A stretch of DNA of 64,000 nt from Demequina sp. NBRC 110054 (GTDB taxonomy: Bacteria > Actinomycetota > Actinomycetes > Actinomycetales > Demequinaceae): the NCBI RefSeq assembly GCF_002090115.1, contig NZ_BBRK01000005.1:310001-374000 (forward strand). Direction: 5' to 3'. Below are positions 50,918 to 57,869 of the stretch, piece after piece; positions within the stretch are counted from its first letter, which is position 1; each line of letters starts with the position of its first letter. The notes beneath the pieces were generated by a model, which saw only the letters and a list, made by a program, of their open reading frames with translations, did no database searches and was not told where the DNA came from. The position numbers and the translations under genes were made by a program.

Positions 50918-51763
50918 GTGTTGAACCGTGACTCGGCCGCGAAGGCCGCCGCTCCCTCAGGAGCGAGCGCACGTCCCCAGGACCGTGCGCGACTCTCGGC
51001 CGCCGCGACCATCGCGCTGCAGAACCACTACTGCGACGCGTGCCGTTCGGGCGTCCAGTGCGACCTCGCGATGCTCGCTGAGGGTGTGCTGAGCCTGGAC
51101 GCCGCCGCCTCGGCACACGACGAGGATGCCGCGCTCGCGGCCCAGCTCGACCAGGCGCACCAGGACGGTCGGCTCGAGGCGGTCGCCCAGGCCCTGGCCG
51201 TCATCGGCCGCTCGGAAGGCGAGCTGCGCACAGAGGCCGACGGCGACGCTCAGCACCCCGCCTTCCTCATGGCTGAGACGCTGCGCCATCTCGCGCTCAC
51301 GATCCGCATGGAGATCCGCGACCCCGACTCCCCCACCACGCTCGAGGTCCTGGCGCGAGCCGAAGAGGCCCGCGAGCTCTCCAACTACGTGCGTGAGGTC
51401 TCCGATCAGTACCGTGCGGAGCAGAGCGACGTCGCGAAGGTGCTCGACAACGTGGCCGGCGACATCGCCAAGGGCACGGAGGGCGTCAACCGCCTGCTGC
51501 AGGCCTCGAACATCGATACCCCGGCGGACGCTCTCCACGAGCTCTCGTTCGATCCCGACGCAGACATCCGCTGGTGGGCCGCTCAGAACCCCAACACCGC
51601 CGTCGAGACGCTCATCGAGGTCGTGAAGTCGGAGCGTCACCCCACGGTGCTGTCGGCGGTCCTCATCAACCCCAACCTTCCCGACCGACTCGTCGAGGTG
51701 TTCGCCGACTACAGCAACCACGAGGTCGCCGCGGTCGCCCGCCGCAGGCTCGCGCTCGCGTAG
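50918..51763 (+). CDS. Cys-containing protein with leucine-rich-variant-like repeats
   Basis: A 281-residue cytoplasmic protein without close recognition. An Ala/Ser-rich N-terminus is followed by YCDACRSGVQCDLAM with Cys-39, 42 and 48, then helical segments (about 60-185). The end, about 205-275, has two or three LRV-type repeats: DADIRWWAAQNPNTAVETLIEVV, then ERHPTVLSAVLINPNLPDRLVEVFADYS, then HEVAAVARRRLA. LRV proteins in other bacteria couple such repeats to an N-terminal Fe-S site, but with four Cys. GTG at 50918 with AAAGGG nine bases upstream; the much longer open frame upstream is the antisense of the kinase. Function unknown. Confidence 0.7.
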   Translation: MLNRDSAAKAAAPSGASARPQDRARLSAAATIALQNHYCDACRSGVQCDLAMLAEGVLSLDAAASAHDEDAALAAQLDQAHQDGRLEAVAQALAVIGRSEGELRTEADGDAQHPAFLMAETLRHLALTIRMEIRDPDSPTTLEVLARAEEARELSNYVREVSDQYRAEQSDVAKVLDNVAGDIAKGTEGVNRLLQASNIDTPADALHELSFDPDADIRWWAAQNPNTAVETLIEVVKSERHPTVLSAVLINPNLPDRLVEVFADYSNHEVAAVARRRLALA

Positions 51764-51798
51764 CACCTGGTCATCGCGGGATCTCCTTCCGCCTCGCT

Positions 51799-51834
51799 CA
51801 CGAAGGCCCTCGGCGTCCGCCCGGGGCCTTCGTG
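51799..51834 (+). terminator. Terminator of the LRV-like gene
   Basis: CACGAAGGCCC (51799-51809) and GGGCCTTCGTG (51824-51834) form a perfect 11-pair stem with a 14-base loop, 36 bases after the stop. Confidence 0.65.
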
Positions 51835-51911
51835 GCGTTCACACGCATTGTCGCGCCGCCGCGCGTCGGCCGTGAGCTCTCCGACTTACCACGACACTGG
51901 GGGAGAGACAG

Positions 51912-51947
51912 CACGAGGGCCTCCGGCTGAAGCCGGAGGCCCTCGTG
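51912..51947 (-). terminator. 17-bp perfect stem-loop downstream of tRNA-Val(CAC)
   Basis: CACGAGGGCCTCCGGCT (51912-51928) is fully complementary to 51931-51947 with only two bases between. It begins five bases past the tRNA 3' end. It is the longest perfect inverted repeat in the window and could serve both strands. Confidence 0.75.
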
Positions 51948-51952
51948 TTCCG

Positions 51953-52024
51953 TGGGCGATACTGGGATCGAACCAGTGACCTCTTCCGTGTGAAGGAAGC
52001 GCGCTACCCCTGCGCCAATCGCCC
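51953..52024 (-). tRNA. tRNA-Val (anticodon CAC)
   Basis: 72 bases. Acceptor GGGCGAT pairs with ATCGCCC, discriminator A. Anticodon stem CTTCC/GGAAG with loop TTCACAC, giving CAC, which reads GTG. T-loop GGTTCGATC. CCA is not encoded. It differs from the two + strand tRNA-Val(GAC) genes mainly in the anticodon loop and D-loop, so the three share ancestry. Confidence 0.93.
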
Positions 52025-52038
52025 GGTGAGCGGATACC

Positions 52039-52044
52039 ACTATA
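52039..52044 (-). promoter_or_regulatory. -10 box of tRNA-Val(CAC)
   Basis: TATAGT on the minus strand, five of six consensus bases, 14 bases before the tRNA 5' end. The -35 region is inside pabC and weak. Confidence 0.45.
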
Positions 52045-52048
52045 GCGG

Positions 52049-52921
52049 CTATTTGGACCTCGGAGGTGCAGGGTCCAGATCGACGTCCGCCGCGGAGCTG
52101 TAGACGCCGCTCAAGCGCTCGAGCAGACGGCCTTGCGCGAGCTCGACGCCGTCGAGCATCTCGACGTGCTGGAGGCCACGCGTGGAGGAGGTCACCGCGA
52201 GGTGGGCCTCGCCGCGGAGCACCTCGTCGAGCGCGCTCATCGTGAGCTCACCCGGAGCGGCGACGCGCACGGGCACTCCCGCACGCGCGCCCCACTCGAG
52301 GAGCAGCCCGCGTGTGATGCCTGCGAGGCAGCCCGACGCGAGCGGCGGAGTCACCACCTCGCCGTCCTTCTCGAGGAACACGTTGGTGCCAGTGCCCTCG
52401 CACAGGTGGCCCTGCGTGTTCGCCATGATCGTCTCGTCGGCGCCCTTGGATCCCGCGTAGGCGGCCATGACGGCGTTCTCGGCGTACGACGTGGACTTCA
52501 CGCCGGTGACAGCGGACCGCTCGTTGCGGCACCACGGCGATCGCACAGCGCGGCATCGCGCGGGAGCGGGGCCGCCTGTGACGATCACGACGACGCGCAG
52601 CGGCCCCTCGCCTCGTACCGAGCTCATGGGTCCGTGGCCGGAAGTGACGGTGATCCTCACACGCGTGGCATCGTCTCCTGCCTCGGCGAGCGCCTCCTCG
52701 ACGCCGCGCCGGACAAGGTCCACGTCGAGGCCCTTGAACCCCATCCGCTCGGACGAGTACACGAGCCTGTGCAGGTGCCGCGTGAGCGCGAAGGCCGCAC
52801 CCTTGCGCACCTCGAGCGTCTCGAAGACGCCGTCGCCGACGGTGAAGCCGTGGTCCACAGGCGCGATCGCGGGTGCGGAAGGGTCCTGAAGCACGCCATC
52901 GATCCAGGCAACGGGAATCAT
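52049..52921 (-). CDS. pabC: Aminodeoxychorismate lyase-type class IV aminotransferase
   Basis: A 290-residue fold-type IV PLP enzyme. PLP Lys-142 is in VKSTSYAENAVMAA, and the EGTGTNVFLEKDG stretch is typical of this class. Next to pabB it would release pyruvate from 4-amino-4-deoxychorismate to give p-aminobenzoate for folate. Branched-chain or D-amino acid aminotransferase is the alternative, less likely in this context. The ATG overlaps the pabB stop (ATGA); the 5' extension of the frame lies inside pabB. Confidence 0.85.
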   Translation of the reverse strand: MIPVAWIDGVLQDPSAPAIAPVDHGFTVGDGVFETLEVRKGAAFALTRHLHRLVYSSERMGFKGLDVDLVRRGVEEALAEAGDDATRVRITVTSGHGPMSSVRGEGPLRVVVIVTGGPAPARCRAVRSPWCRNERSAVTGVKSTSYAENAVMAAYAGSKGADETIMANTQGHLCEGTGTNVFLEKDGEVVTPPLASGCLAGITRGLLLEWGARAGVPVRVAAPGELTMSALDEVLRGEAHLAVTSSTRGLQHVEMLDGVELAQGRLLERLSGVYSSAADVDLDPAPPRSK

Positions 52922-54018
52922 TGGGACATTGTGTCGGCAGACGCGAGGCCGATCAAGCGACGCGCCTTGAGCTCGGTCTCCTCCCACTCCCCTGCGGGCT
53001 CCGAGCCCCACGTGATGCCCGCCCCCGTCCCGAACCGCAGGGTGCCGCCCTCCGCATCGTCCCACCAGAAGGTCCGGATGCCGACGGCGAGCTCAGCACG
53101 CCGCGCGTCGGCGTCGATCCACCCGATCGCGCCGCAGTAGGGACCCCGAGGCGCGGTCTCCTCGCGGGCGATGATCTGCAGGGCGGACGATTTCGGCGCC
53201 CCCGAGACGGATCCAGGCGGGAACGTGCCCAACAGCAGATCGGGCCACATGCGATCGGTCCAGTCGTGCGCGTCGTCGAGCCGAGCCTCGACCGTCGACT
53301 GCAGATGGACCAGACCCGGATGGGTGTGCTCGCCGAGCAGCTCGGGAACTGCGATCGTGCCGGGCTCGGCCACGTGCGCGAGGTCGTTGCGGACCAGGTC
53401 GGTGATCATCACGTTCTCCGAGACGTCCTTGTCGAGCATGCTCTGTCCCGGGGCCGCCGTGCCCTTGATGGGCGACGAGCGGAGCGTGCGGCCGCTGATC
53501 GACAGGTAGGACTCGGGCGAGGCCGAGACCACCCAGGCGCCGGGCATCTCGTCCGTGCGCGGGATCACGATCCGCGCGGCGTATCTCGCGGGATTGCCCC
53601 GGGCGAGACGCTCGGAGAGGGCGACCGCGTCGGGACCGGGCGCCTCCGCCGCGAGCGGCGCCGAGAGCACCCGGCACAGGTTCACCTGATAGGCGTCGCC
53701 CTCCCGGATGTCGCGTCGGATCGCCTCGACGCCGGCCATGTATGCCTCGCGCCCGAGCGAGGTGTGCCAGTGCTCGGGAGCGGGTCCGGTCCAGGCGCGT
53801 CGCGGTGCCGCGGGCTCGGGGCCTGCGACCACGTGCTCGGCTCGCGCGAAGCGCCACGCGTCGATGCGGCCCTCGAAGCTCGCGACGACCACCCACAGGC
53901 CACCTTCGGAGAGCCGGTGGCCGTCGATGGCGGCGTCGATGTGCTCGACGGGCTCCGAGGCCGTGAGTCCACGGAACTCGGCGCTGCCGAGCCGCCTGAC
54001 GTCCTCGCTCCACTCCAC
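52918..54018 (-). CDS. pabB: Aminodeoxychorismate synthase component I
   Basis: A 366-residue chorismate-binding enzyme with PIKGTAAPGQS, DLVRNDLAHVAEPG, and GSVSGAPK, the active-site series of PabB/TrpE. The PIKGT Lys is the nucleophile typical of PabB. It is shorter than usual (about 450), with most of the N-terminal subdomain reduced. There is no PabA glutaminase domain. GTG start six bases after a TAGCGT -10 and without ribosome binding site. With pabC it makes p-aminobenzoate. Confidence 0.88.
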   Translation of the reverse strand: MEWSEDVRRLGSAEFRGLTASEPVEHIDAAIDGHRLSEGGLWVVVASFEGRIDAWRFARAEHVVAGPEPAAPRRAWTGPAPEHWHTSLGREAYMAGVEAIRRDIREGDAYQVNLCRVLSAPLAAEAPGPDAVALSERLARGNPARYAARIVIPRTDEMPGAWVVSASPESYLSISGRTLRSSPIKGTAAPGQSMLDKDVSENVMITDLVRNDLAHVAEPGTIAVPELLGEHTHPGLVHLQSTVEARLDDAHDWTDRMWPDLLLGTFPPGSVSGAPKSSALQIIAREETAPRGPYCGAIGWIDADARRAELAVGIRTFWWDDAEGGTLRFGTGAGITWGSEPAGEWEETELKARRLIGLASADTMSQ

Positions 54019-54024
54019 GGACCT

Positions 54025-54030
54025 ACGCTA
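54025..54030 (-). promoter_or_regulatory. -10 box of leaderless pabB transcript
   Basis: TAGCGT on the minus strand ends six bases before the pabB GTG. Confidence 0.45.
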
Positions 54031-54085
54031 GCGGGCGACGGCGCGCACTCCCGAGCAGCCGCGCAGGCCGATGCGCTCTCGCGAT

Positions 54086-54115
54086 TTGGTGTTGCTCGAA
54101 TGTTTCGGCTAGAGT
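54086..54115 (+). promoter_or_regulatory. Promoter of the tRNA-Gly-Cys-Val array
   Basis: TTGGTG (-35, 54086-54091) and TAGAGT (-10, 54110-54115), 18 bases apart; the first tRNA starts 30 bases later. Confidence 0.5.
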
Positions 54116-54145
54116 CTTCTTCCTGTCAGGGCAACAGCCCAGACA

Positions 54146-54218
54146 CGCGGACGTGGCTCAGTTGGTAGAGCATCACCTTGCCAAGGTGAGGGTCGCGGGT
54201 TCGAGTCCCGTCGTCCGC
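54146..54218 (+). tRNA. tRNA-Gly (anticodon GCC), copy 1
   Basis: 73 bases. Acceptor GCGGACG/CGTCCGC with discriminator T. Anticodon stem CACCT-loop TTGCCAA-AGGTG, reading GGC/GGU. CCA not encoded. Identical to the copy at 54681-54753. Confidence 0.96.
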
Positions 54219-54252
54219 TCGGAGTTCTTCAGGCCAACTCGTTGGTCACCAC

Positions 54253-54323
54253 GGTGGGTTGGCCGAGAGGCGAGGCAGCGGCCTGCAAAGCCGTATACAC
54301 GGGTTCGAATCCCGTACCCACCT
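54253..54323 (+). tRNA. tRNA-Cys (anticodon GCA)
   Basis: 71 bases. Acceptor GGTGGGT/ACCCACC with discriminator T, the expected U73 of tRNA-Cys. Loop CTGCAAA gives GCA. CCA not encoded. The only single-copy member of the array. Confidence 0.95.
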
Positions 54324-54328
54324 CGCAC

Positions 54329-54400
54329 GGGCGATTGGCGCAGCGGTAGCGCGCTTCCCTGACACGGAAGAGGTCACTGGTTCGATCCCAGTATCGCCCA
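54329..54400 (+). tRNA. tRNA-Val (anticodon GAC), copy 1
   Basis: 72 bases. Acceptor GGGCGAT/ATCGCCC, discriminator A; loop CTGACAC gives GAC. CCA follows at 54401-54403, encoded in the DNA here, unlike the neighbouring tRNAs. Identical to 54778-54849. Confidence 0.95.
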
Positions 54401-54410
54401 CCACACACGC

Positions 54411-54438
54411 AAGGCCCCTGGCAGACGCCGGGGGCCTT
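54411..54438 (+). terminator. Terminator of the first tRNA array
   Basis: AAGGCCCCTGGC and GCCGGGGGCCTT form a 12-pair stem (one G.T wobble) with an AGAC loop. No U-run follows. The 240 bases from here to the second array hold no gene. Confidence 0.65.
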
Positions 54439-54680
54439 CGTCGTGCCCCGGACGATGCGCCCGCATGCTCTCGTTCGTCGCGCCTACTTCTCCCGCACCC
54501 CGGGTCGCACTTCTCCCCTCACCGCGCGCTCGCACACTCGACCCCATCGCCCTCTCCACGGGGAGTCGGACCGAGAGTGCGTCATGCCGATGTCACGACA
54601 CGCCGTCGCCATCGAGTTGTCACCGAAGGGTCGCGGGATCGGGCATACTATTCCCCGGCCCGAACGACAGTTCGGTCCAC

Positions 54681-54753
54681 GCGGACGTGGCTCAGTTGGT
54701 AGAGCATCACCTTGCCAAGGTGAGGGTCGCGGGTTCGAGTCCCGTCGTCCGCT
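54681..54753 (+). tRNA. tRNA-Gly (anticodon GCC), copy 2
   Basis: 73 bases, identical to copy 1 at 54146-54218, including five bases upstream. The region before it has CATACT (54644) but no -35 at a good distance. Confidence 0.96.
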
Positions 54754-54777
54754 CGCAGGATGCGACCTACGTCGCAC

Positions 54778-54849
54778 GGGCGATTGGCGCAGCGGTAGCG
54801 CGCTTCCCTGACACGGAAGAGGTCACTGGTTCGATCCCAGTATCGCCCA
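54778..54849 (+). tRNA. tRNA-Val (anticodon GAC), copy 2
   Basis: 72 bases, identical to copy 1 at 54329-54400. CCA follows at 54850-54852. It follows tRNA-Gly copy 2 by 24 bases; the Cys gene of the first array is missing. Confidence 0.95.
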
Positions 54850-54859
54850 CCACACAAGC

Positions 54860-54887
54860 AAGGCCCCTGGCAGTCGCCCGGGGCCTT
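54860..54887 (+). terminator. Terminator of the second tRNA array
   Basis: AAGGCCCC and GGGGCCTT, same hairpin as after the first array, here followed by TTTGT. It ends three bases before the stop of the convergent flippase-like gene. Confidence 0.7.
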
Positions 54888-54889
54888 TG

Positions 54890-55885
54890 TCATGCCCGGG
54901 CTGCGCGCGCCTTCTCCCAGCCGACGGCGATCAGCCAGAACAACAGGTCGACCACAGCGTTGAGGACGCGACCGAGCACGACGACCAGGGTTGCGGTGGC
55001 CGCGGGCATCACCACGAGCAGCAGCACGAACTGGGTCGCATCCTTCGTGCCGAGACCGCTGGGGACAAGAGGCGTGAGCATGCCCACGACTCCGCCCAGG
55101 CCGATCGCGCCGATGATGTAGAGCATGTCCTCGAGGCCGACCTGCGGCGCGATGGCGAGGATCAGGAAGTAGCTCTGAAGGCCCGACAGCAACGCTCCCC
55201 CGCCGTAGAGCGCGATCGAGTCGCGCACCGTGGGCCAGCCGACCTGGACCGGGGTGCCCCGTCGTGCCGCGCGCATCGCGAGGTCGAGCAGGCGGTTGAA
55301 GATCGGCGGTGCCATCGCGACGAAGCCCGCGACCGCGCCCACAGCGACGAGCACCCGGACCGTGACCGAGATCTCGCCGATTCGTGGATCGAGGGCGAGC
55401 AGCGTGAGCGACACCGCCCCGACCGCGACCACCTGCGATGCCGCCTCGACCAGGGACGAGACCGCGAGCCTGGTCTTGGAGATGCCATGCTCAGCCGCGA
55501 GGTAGATCTTCCCAGCGATCCACGGGATCGTGCCGGGGATGTATCGCGCAAGCCATGCCTTCGAGTACACGGACGCGAGCACCCGGAACGGGGGCAGCGC
55601 ATCGGCGCCGAGTCGGACGAGGACCACTCGCCAGACGAGCACCCCGAGATAGCGGAAGGCGAGACCGGCCAGGGCCGACGCCAGGATCCACCACGGCTCG
55701 AAGCTGATGTCGCTGAGCTCGCTCCAGTCGACCGTGGCGACGAACCATCCGAAGGCCACGACGATGGCCAGATAGAAGACGGGCCGCACCAGGCGCTTCC
55801 ACCCACGCGGCCGGACCGTGCGATCCGGCTGGGCGAGGCCGTCCGAGGCTCCTGCCTCCCGACCCGTGCCGGGCGTGTCTTCCAC
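54890..55885 (-). CDS. Flippase-like integral membrane protein (UPF0104/AglD-type)
   Basis: A 331-residue membrane protein with about eight helices, of the lysylphosphatidylglycerol synthase transmembrane-region family. The family motifs ARYIPGTIPWIAGK and LTPLVPSGLGTKDA are present; the soluble synthetase domain is not. Such proteins move lipid-linked sugars or lipids across the membrane. Divergent from, and sharing overlapping -10 boxes with, the sulfotransferase gene. GTG start, no ribosome binding site, six bases from its -10. Confidence 0.85.
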   Translation of the reverse strand: MEDTPGTGREAGASDGLAQPDRTVRPRGWKRLVRPVFYLAIVVAFGWFVATVDWSELSDISFEPWWILASALAGLAFRYLGVLVWRVVLVRLGADALPPFRVLASVYSKAWLARYIPGTIPWIAGKIYLAAEHGISKTRLAVSSLVEAASQVVAVGAVSLTLLALDPRIGEISVTVRVLVAVGAVAGFVAMAPPIFNRLLDLAMRAARRGTPVQVGWPTVRDSIALYGGGALLSGLQSYFLILAIAPQVGLEDMLYIIGAIGLGGVVGMLTPLVPSGLGTKDATQFVLLLVVMPAATATLVVVLGRVLNAVVDLLFWLIAVGWEKARAARA

Positions 55886-55891
55886 GCGGCC

Positions 55892-55901
55892 AGCCTAGAC
55901 T
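55892..55901. promoter_or_regulatory. Overlapping divergent -10 boxes of flippase and sulfotransferase genes
   Basis: Minus strand: TAGGCT (55892-55897), six bases before the flippase GTG. Plus strand: TAGACT (55896-55901), eight bases before the sulfotransferase ATG. The two hexamers share two bases, so the genes start from a 24-base gap and polymerase should not occupy both at once. Confidence 0.5.
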
Positions 55902-55909
55902 ACGGACCC

Positions 55910-56860
55910 ATGCGGCCCGTGGACTTCTTCATCGTCGGCCAGCCCAAGTCAGGTACGACGGCTCTGGCCTCGTACCTGGAGGCTCATCCCGAGATCTGCT
56001 TCTCGCGGCCGAAGGAGCCTCGCTGGATGGCGGACGACCTCACGCGCGAGATCATCGCGCACCACGGCGACGAGGGGCTCGTCCCTGTGCGGACGGCGGA
56101 CCAGTACGAGTCGTGCTTCGCTCACGATCATGAGGCGCGGCTGCGCGGCGAGGGAAGCACCGCCTATCTGCATTCCACCGAGGCGGCCGGGCGCATCGCC
56201 GTGCACAATCCGCGGGCCCGCATCGTCGTCCTGCTGCGCAACCCCGTCGACCTGATTCACGCGCTGCACATGGAGTACGTCAATCTCACGTACGAGGACA
56301 TCGAGGACTTCTCGGATGCTCTCGACGCGGAGGCAGCGCGGAGCCGAGGTGAGCTCATCCCCTCGCGCGTCCCCTTCCCCTCGGCGCTCCTCTACACGCG
56401 CCGTGGCACCGTGATGCCGCAGCTCGAGCGGTACTGGGAAGTGTTCGGCGACGAGGCCGTGGGCGTCTGGACGGCCAAGGACCTGCGGGACGATCCTTCG
56501 GGCACCTACCGCGCGATCCTCACCCACGTCGGAGCCCAGGACGTGAGCTTCTCCCCCGACTTCGCCGCAGTCCACGAAGCCAAGCAGCCCAGGTCGGCGT
56601 CGCTCAATCGCGCAGTGCGCGCGAACTGGCTCCGCGCCACCGCTCGCCGCGCCCTGCCCCCGCAGGCATTCAAATGGGTTCAGCAGCGAGTCGTCGAGCC
56701 GCTCGTCCTCACGAAGGCGCCCCGCGCGCCTCTGTCCCCCGGTCTGCGGGCTCGGCTCGAGGACGTCTTCCGGCCCGACGTCGAGGCGCTCTCCGATCGG
56801 CTGGGACGCGATCTCGGGAGCGAGTGGGGCTTCGGCGAGTCAGAGCGCGCGCGACCCTAG
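55910..56860 (+). CDS. Sulfotransferase 1
   Basis: A 316-residue PAPS-dependent sulfotransferase. The 5'-phosphosulfate loop is at residues 10-19 (GQPKSGTTAL); the 3'-phosphate site is RIVVLLRNPVDLIHALHMEY; a C-terminal VHEAKQPRS element resembles the PAPS-contacting motif. Cytoplasmic, without signal or helix. ATG at 55910; the longer open frame upstream is the antisense of the flippase. Nine bases separate it from a close paralogue. Substrate unknown; in context a cell-envelope sugar or glycolipid is likely. Confidence 0.88.
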   Translation: MRPVDFFIVGQPKSGTTALASYLEAHPEICFSRPKEPRWMADDLTREIIAHHGDEGLVPVRTADQYESCFAHDHEARLRGEGSTAYLHSTEAAGRIAVHNPRARIVVLLRNPVDLIHALHMEYVNLTYEDIEDFSDALDAEAARSRGELIPSRVPFPSALLYTRRGTVMPQLERYWEVFGDEAVGVWTAKDLRDDPSGTYRAILTHVGAQDVSFSPDFAAVHEAKQPRSASLNRAVRANWLRATARRALPPQAFKWVQQRVVEPLVLTKAPRAPLSPGLRARLEDVFRPDVEALSDRLGRDLGSEWGFGESERARP

Positions 56861-56863
56861 ACT
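56858..56863 (+). promoter_or_regulatory. -10 box of sulfotransferase 2
   Basis: TAGACT; its first three bases are the TAG stop codon of sulfotransferase 1, and it ends six bases before the next ATG, as in a leaderless transcript. Confidence 0.45.
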
Positions 56864-56869
56864 TGCGGC

Positions 56870-57796
56870 ATGCGGCCCGTCGACTTCTTCCTCGTGGGCC
56901 AGCCCAAGTCCGGGACCACGGCGCTGGCCACCTTCCTTGACCAGCACCCGGAGATCTCCATCTCGACACCCAAGGAGCCGGGATGGATGGCCTCGGATCT
57001 GCGCGCGGAGAGCGTCGCCGCCCATGGCGACGACCGCAAGCTGTCGGTCGCGTCCGAGACCGGCTACCAGGCGTGCTTCGCGAAGGCCGACACCCACGCA
57101 CGGCTCGGAGACGCGTCCACCTGGTATCTCTACTCGACAGACGCGGCACTCCGCATCCACGAGCACAACCAGGACGCCCGCATCGTCATGCTGATCCGCG
57201 AACCGGTCTCCATGCTCGCATCGCTTCACCAGCAGTACGTCAACGAGTCGATCGAGGACCTCACGGACTTCGCGGCCGCGCTGACGGCCGAGTCCGATCG
57301 CGCGGCCGGCCGCCGTGTGCCCACACGCGCGCCCGTGCCCTCGCTGCTGCTGTACCGCGCGAGAGCGCGCTTCCGGGAGCAGATCGAGCGCTATGTGGAG
57401 ACGTTCGGTCGCGAGGCAGTGCTCGTCGCGCTGACCTCCGACCTCCGCGACGCCCCGGACGAGCTCTACGGCCGCGTGCTCGCCCACCTCGACGTCACCG
57501 ATGTGGAGTTCCGGCCCGGTTTCCGCGGTGTCCACGAATCGAAGGCGCCGAGATCCACGTTGCTCAACTCAGTCGCCCGCTCGGACGCGGTCAAGCGCCC
57601 GGTCCGTGCGCTGCTCGGCAACCGCCGATACACCGCGCTCCAGAAGCGCGTCGTCGAACCCGCGCTCATGAAGGGCGCCTCGCGCACCGAGGTCCCCCAG
57701 GATCTGCGAGAGGAGCTCCAGCGCGAGTTCCTCGACGATGTGCGCTACGTCTCCGACCTGATCGACCGCGACCTCGTCACCGAGTGGGGCTACTGA
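56870..57796 (+). CDS. Sulfotransferase 2 (tandem paralogue)
   Basis: A 308-residue paralogue of the preceding protein: MRPVDFF then VGQPKSGTTALATFL, an RIVMLIREPVSMLASLHQQY 3'-phosphate motif, and VHESKAPRS. The two share the start region and C-terminal EWGF/EWGY. The DNA before both start codons shares CCTAGACT, so promoter and gene were duplicated together. Divergence is considerable, so they probably act on different positions or acceptors. Confidence 0.88.
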   Translation: MRPVDFFLVGQPKSGTTALATFLDQHPEISISTPKEPGWMASDLRAESVAAHGDDRKLSVASETGYQACFAKADTHARLGDASTWYLYSTDAALRIHEHNQDARIVMLIREPVSMLASLHQQYVNESIEDLTDFAAALTAESDRAAGRRVPTRAPVPSLLLYRARARFREQIERYVETFGREAVLVALTSDLRDAPDELYGRVLAHLDVTDVEFRPGFRGVHESKAPRSTLLNSVARSDAVKRPVRALLGNRRYTALQKRVVEPALMKGASRTEVPQDLREELQREFLDDVRYVSDLIDRDLVTEWGY

Positions 57797-57869
57797 GCGA
57801 CTCCGCGCGCCGCGCCCGCGCGCTACCGCGCAGGACCGCGCTGCGGGGCGGACGTCGACCGCTGAGAGA

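Larger units (their letters stand above)
54146..54887 (+). repeat. Partial tandem duplication of a tRNA array
   Basis: Two units: Gly-Cys-Val-terminator (54146-54438) and Gly-Val-terminator (54681-54887). The tRNA bodies are identical and the hairpin arms conserved, while the spacer sequences, apart from the bases adjoining the genes, are not. The Cys gene is in the first unit only. Confidence 0.8.

Noticed and set aside
54617..54651. Promoter TTGTCA/CATACT before the second tRNA array
   Set aside because: The spacer is 21 bases, too long for a normal sigma-70 promoter.
54887..55909. In-frame + strand extension upstream of sulfotransferase 1
   Set aside because: Antisense to the flippase; the sulfotransferase fold starts at 55910 with its own -10 and the paralogue has the same N-terminus.
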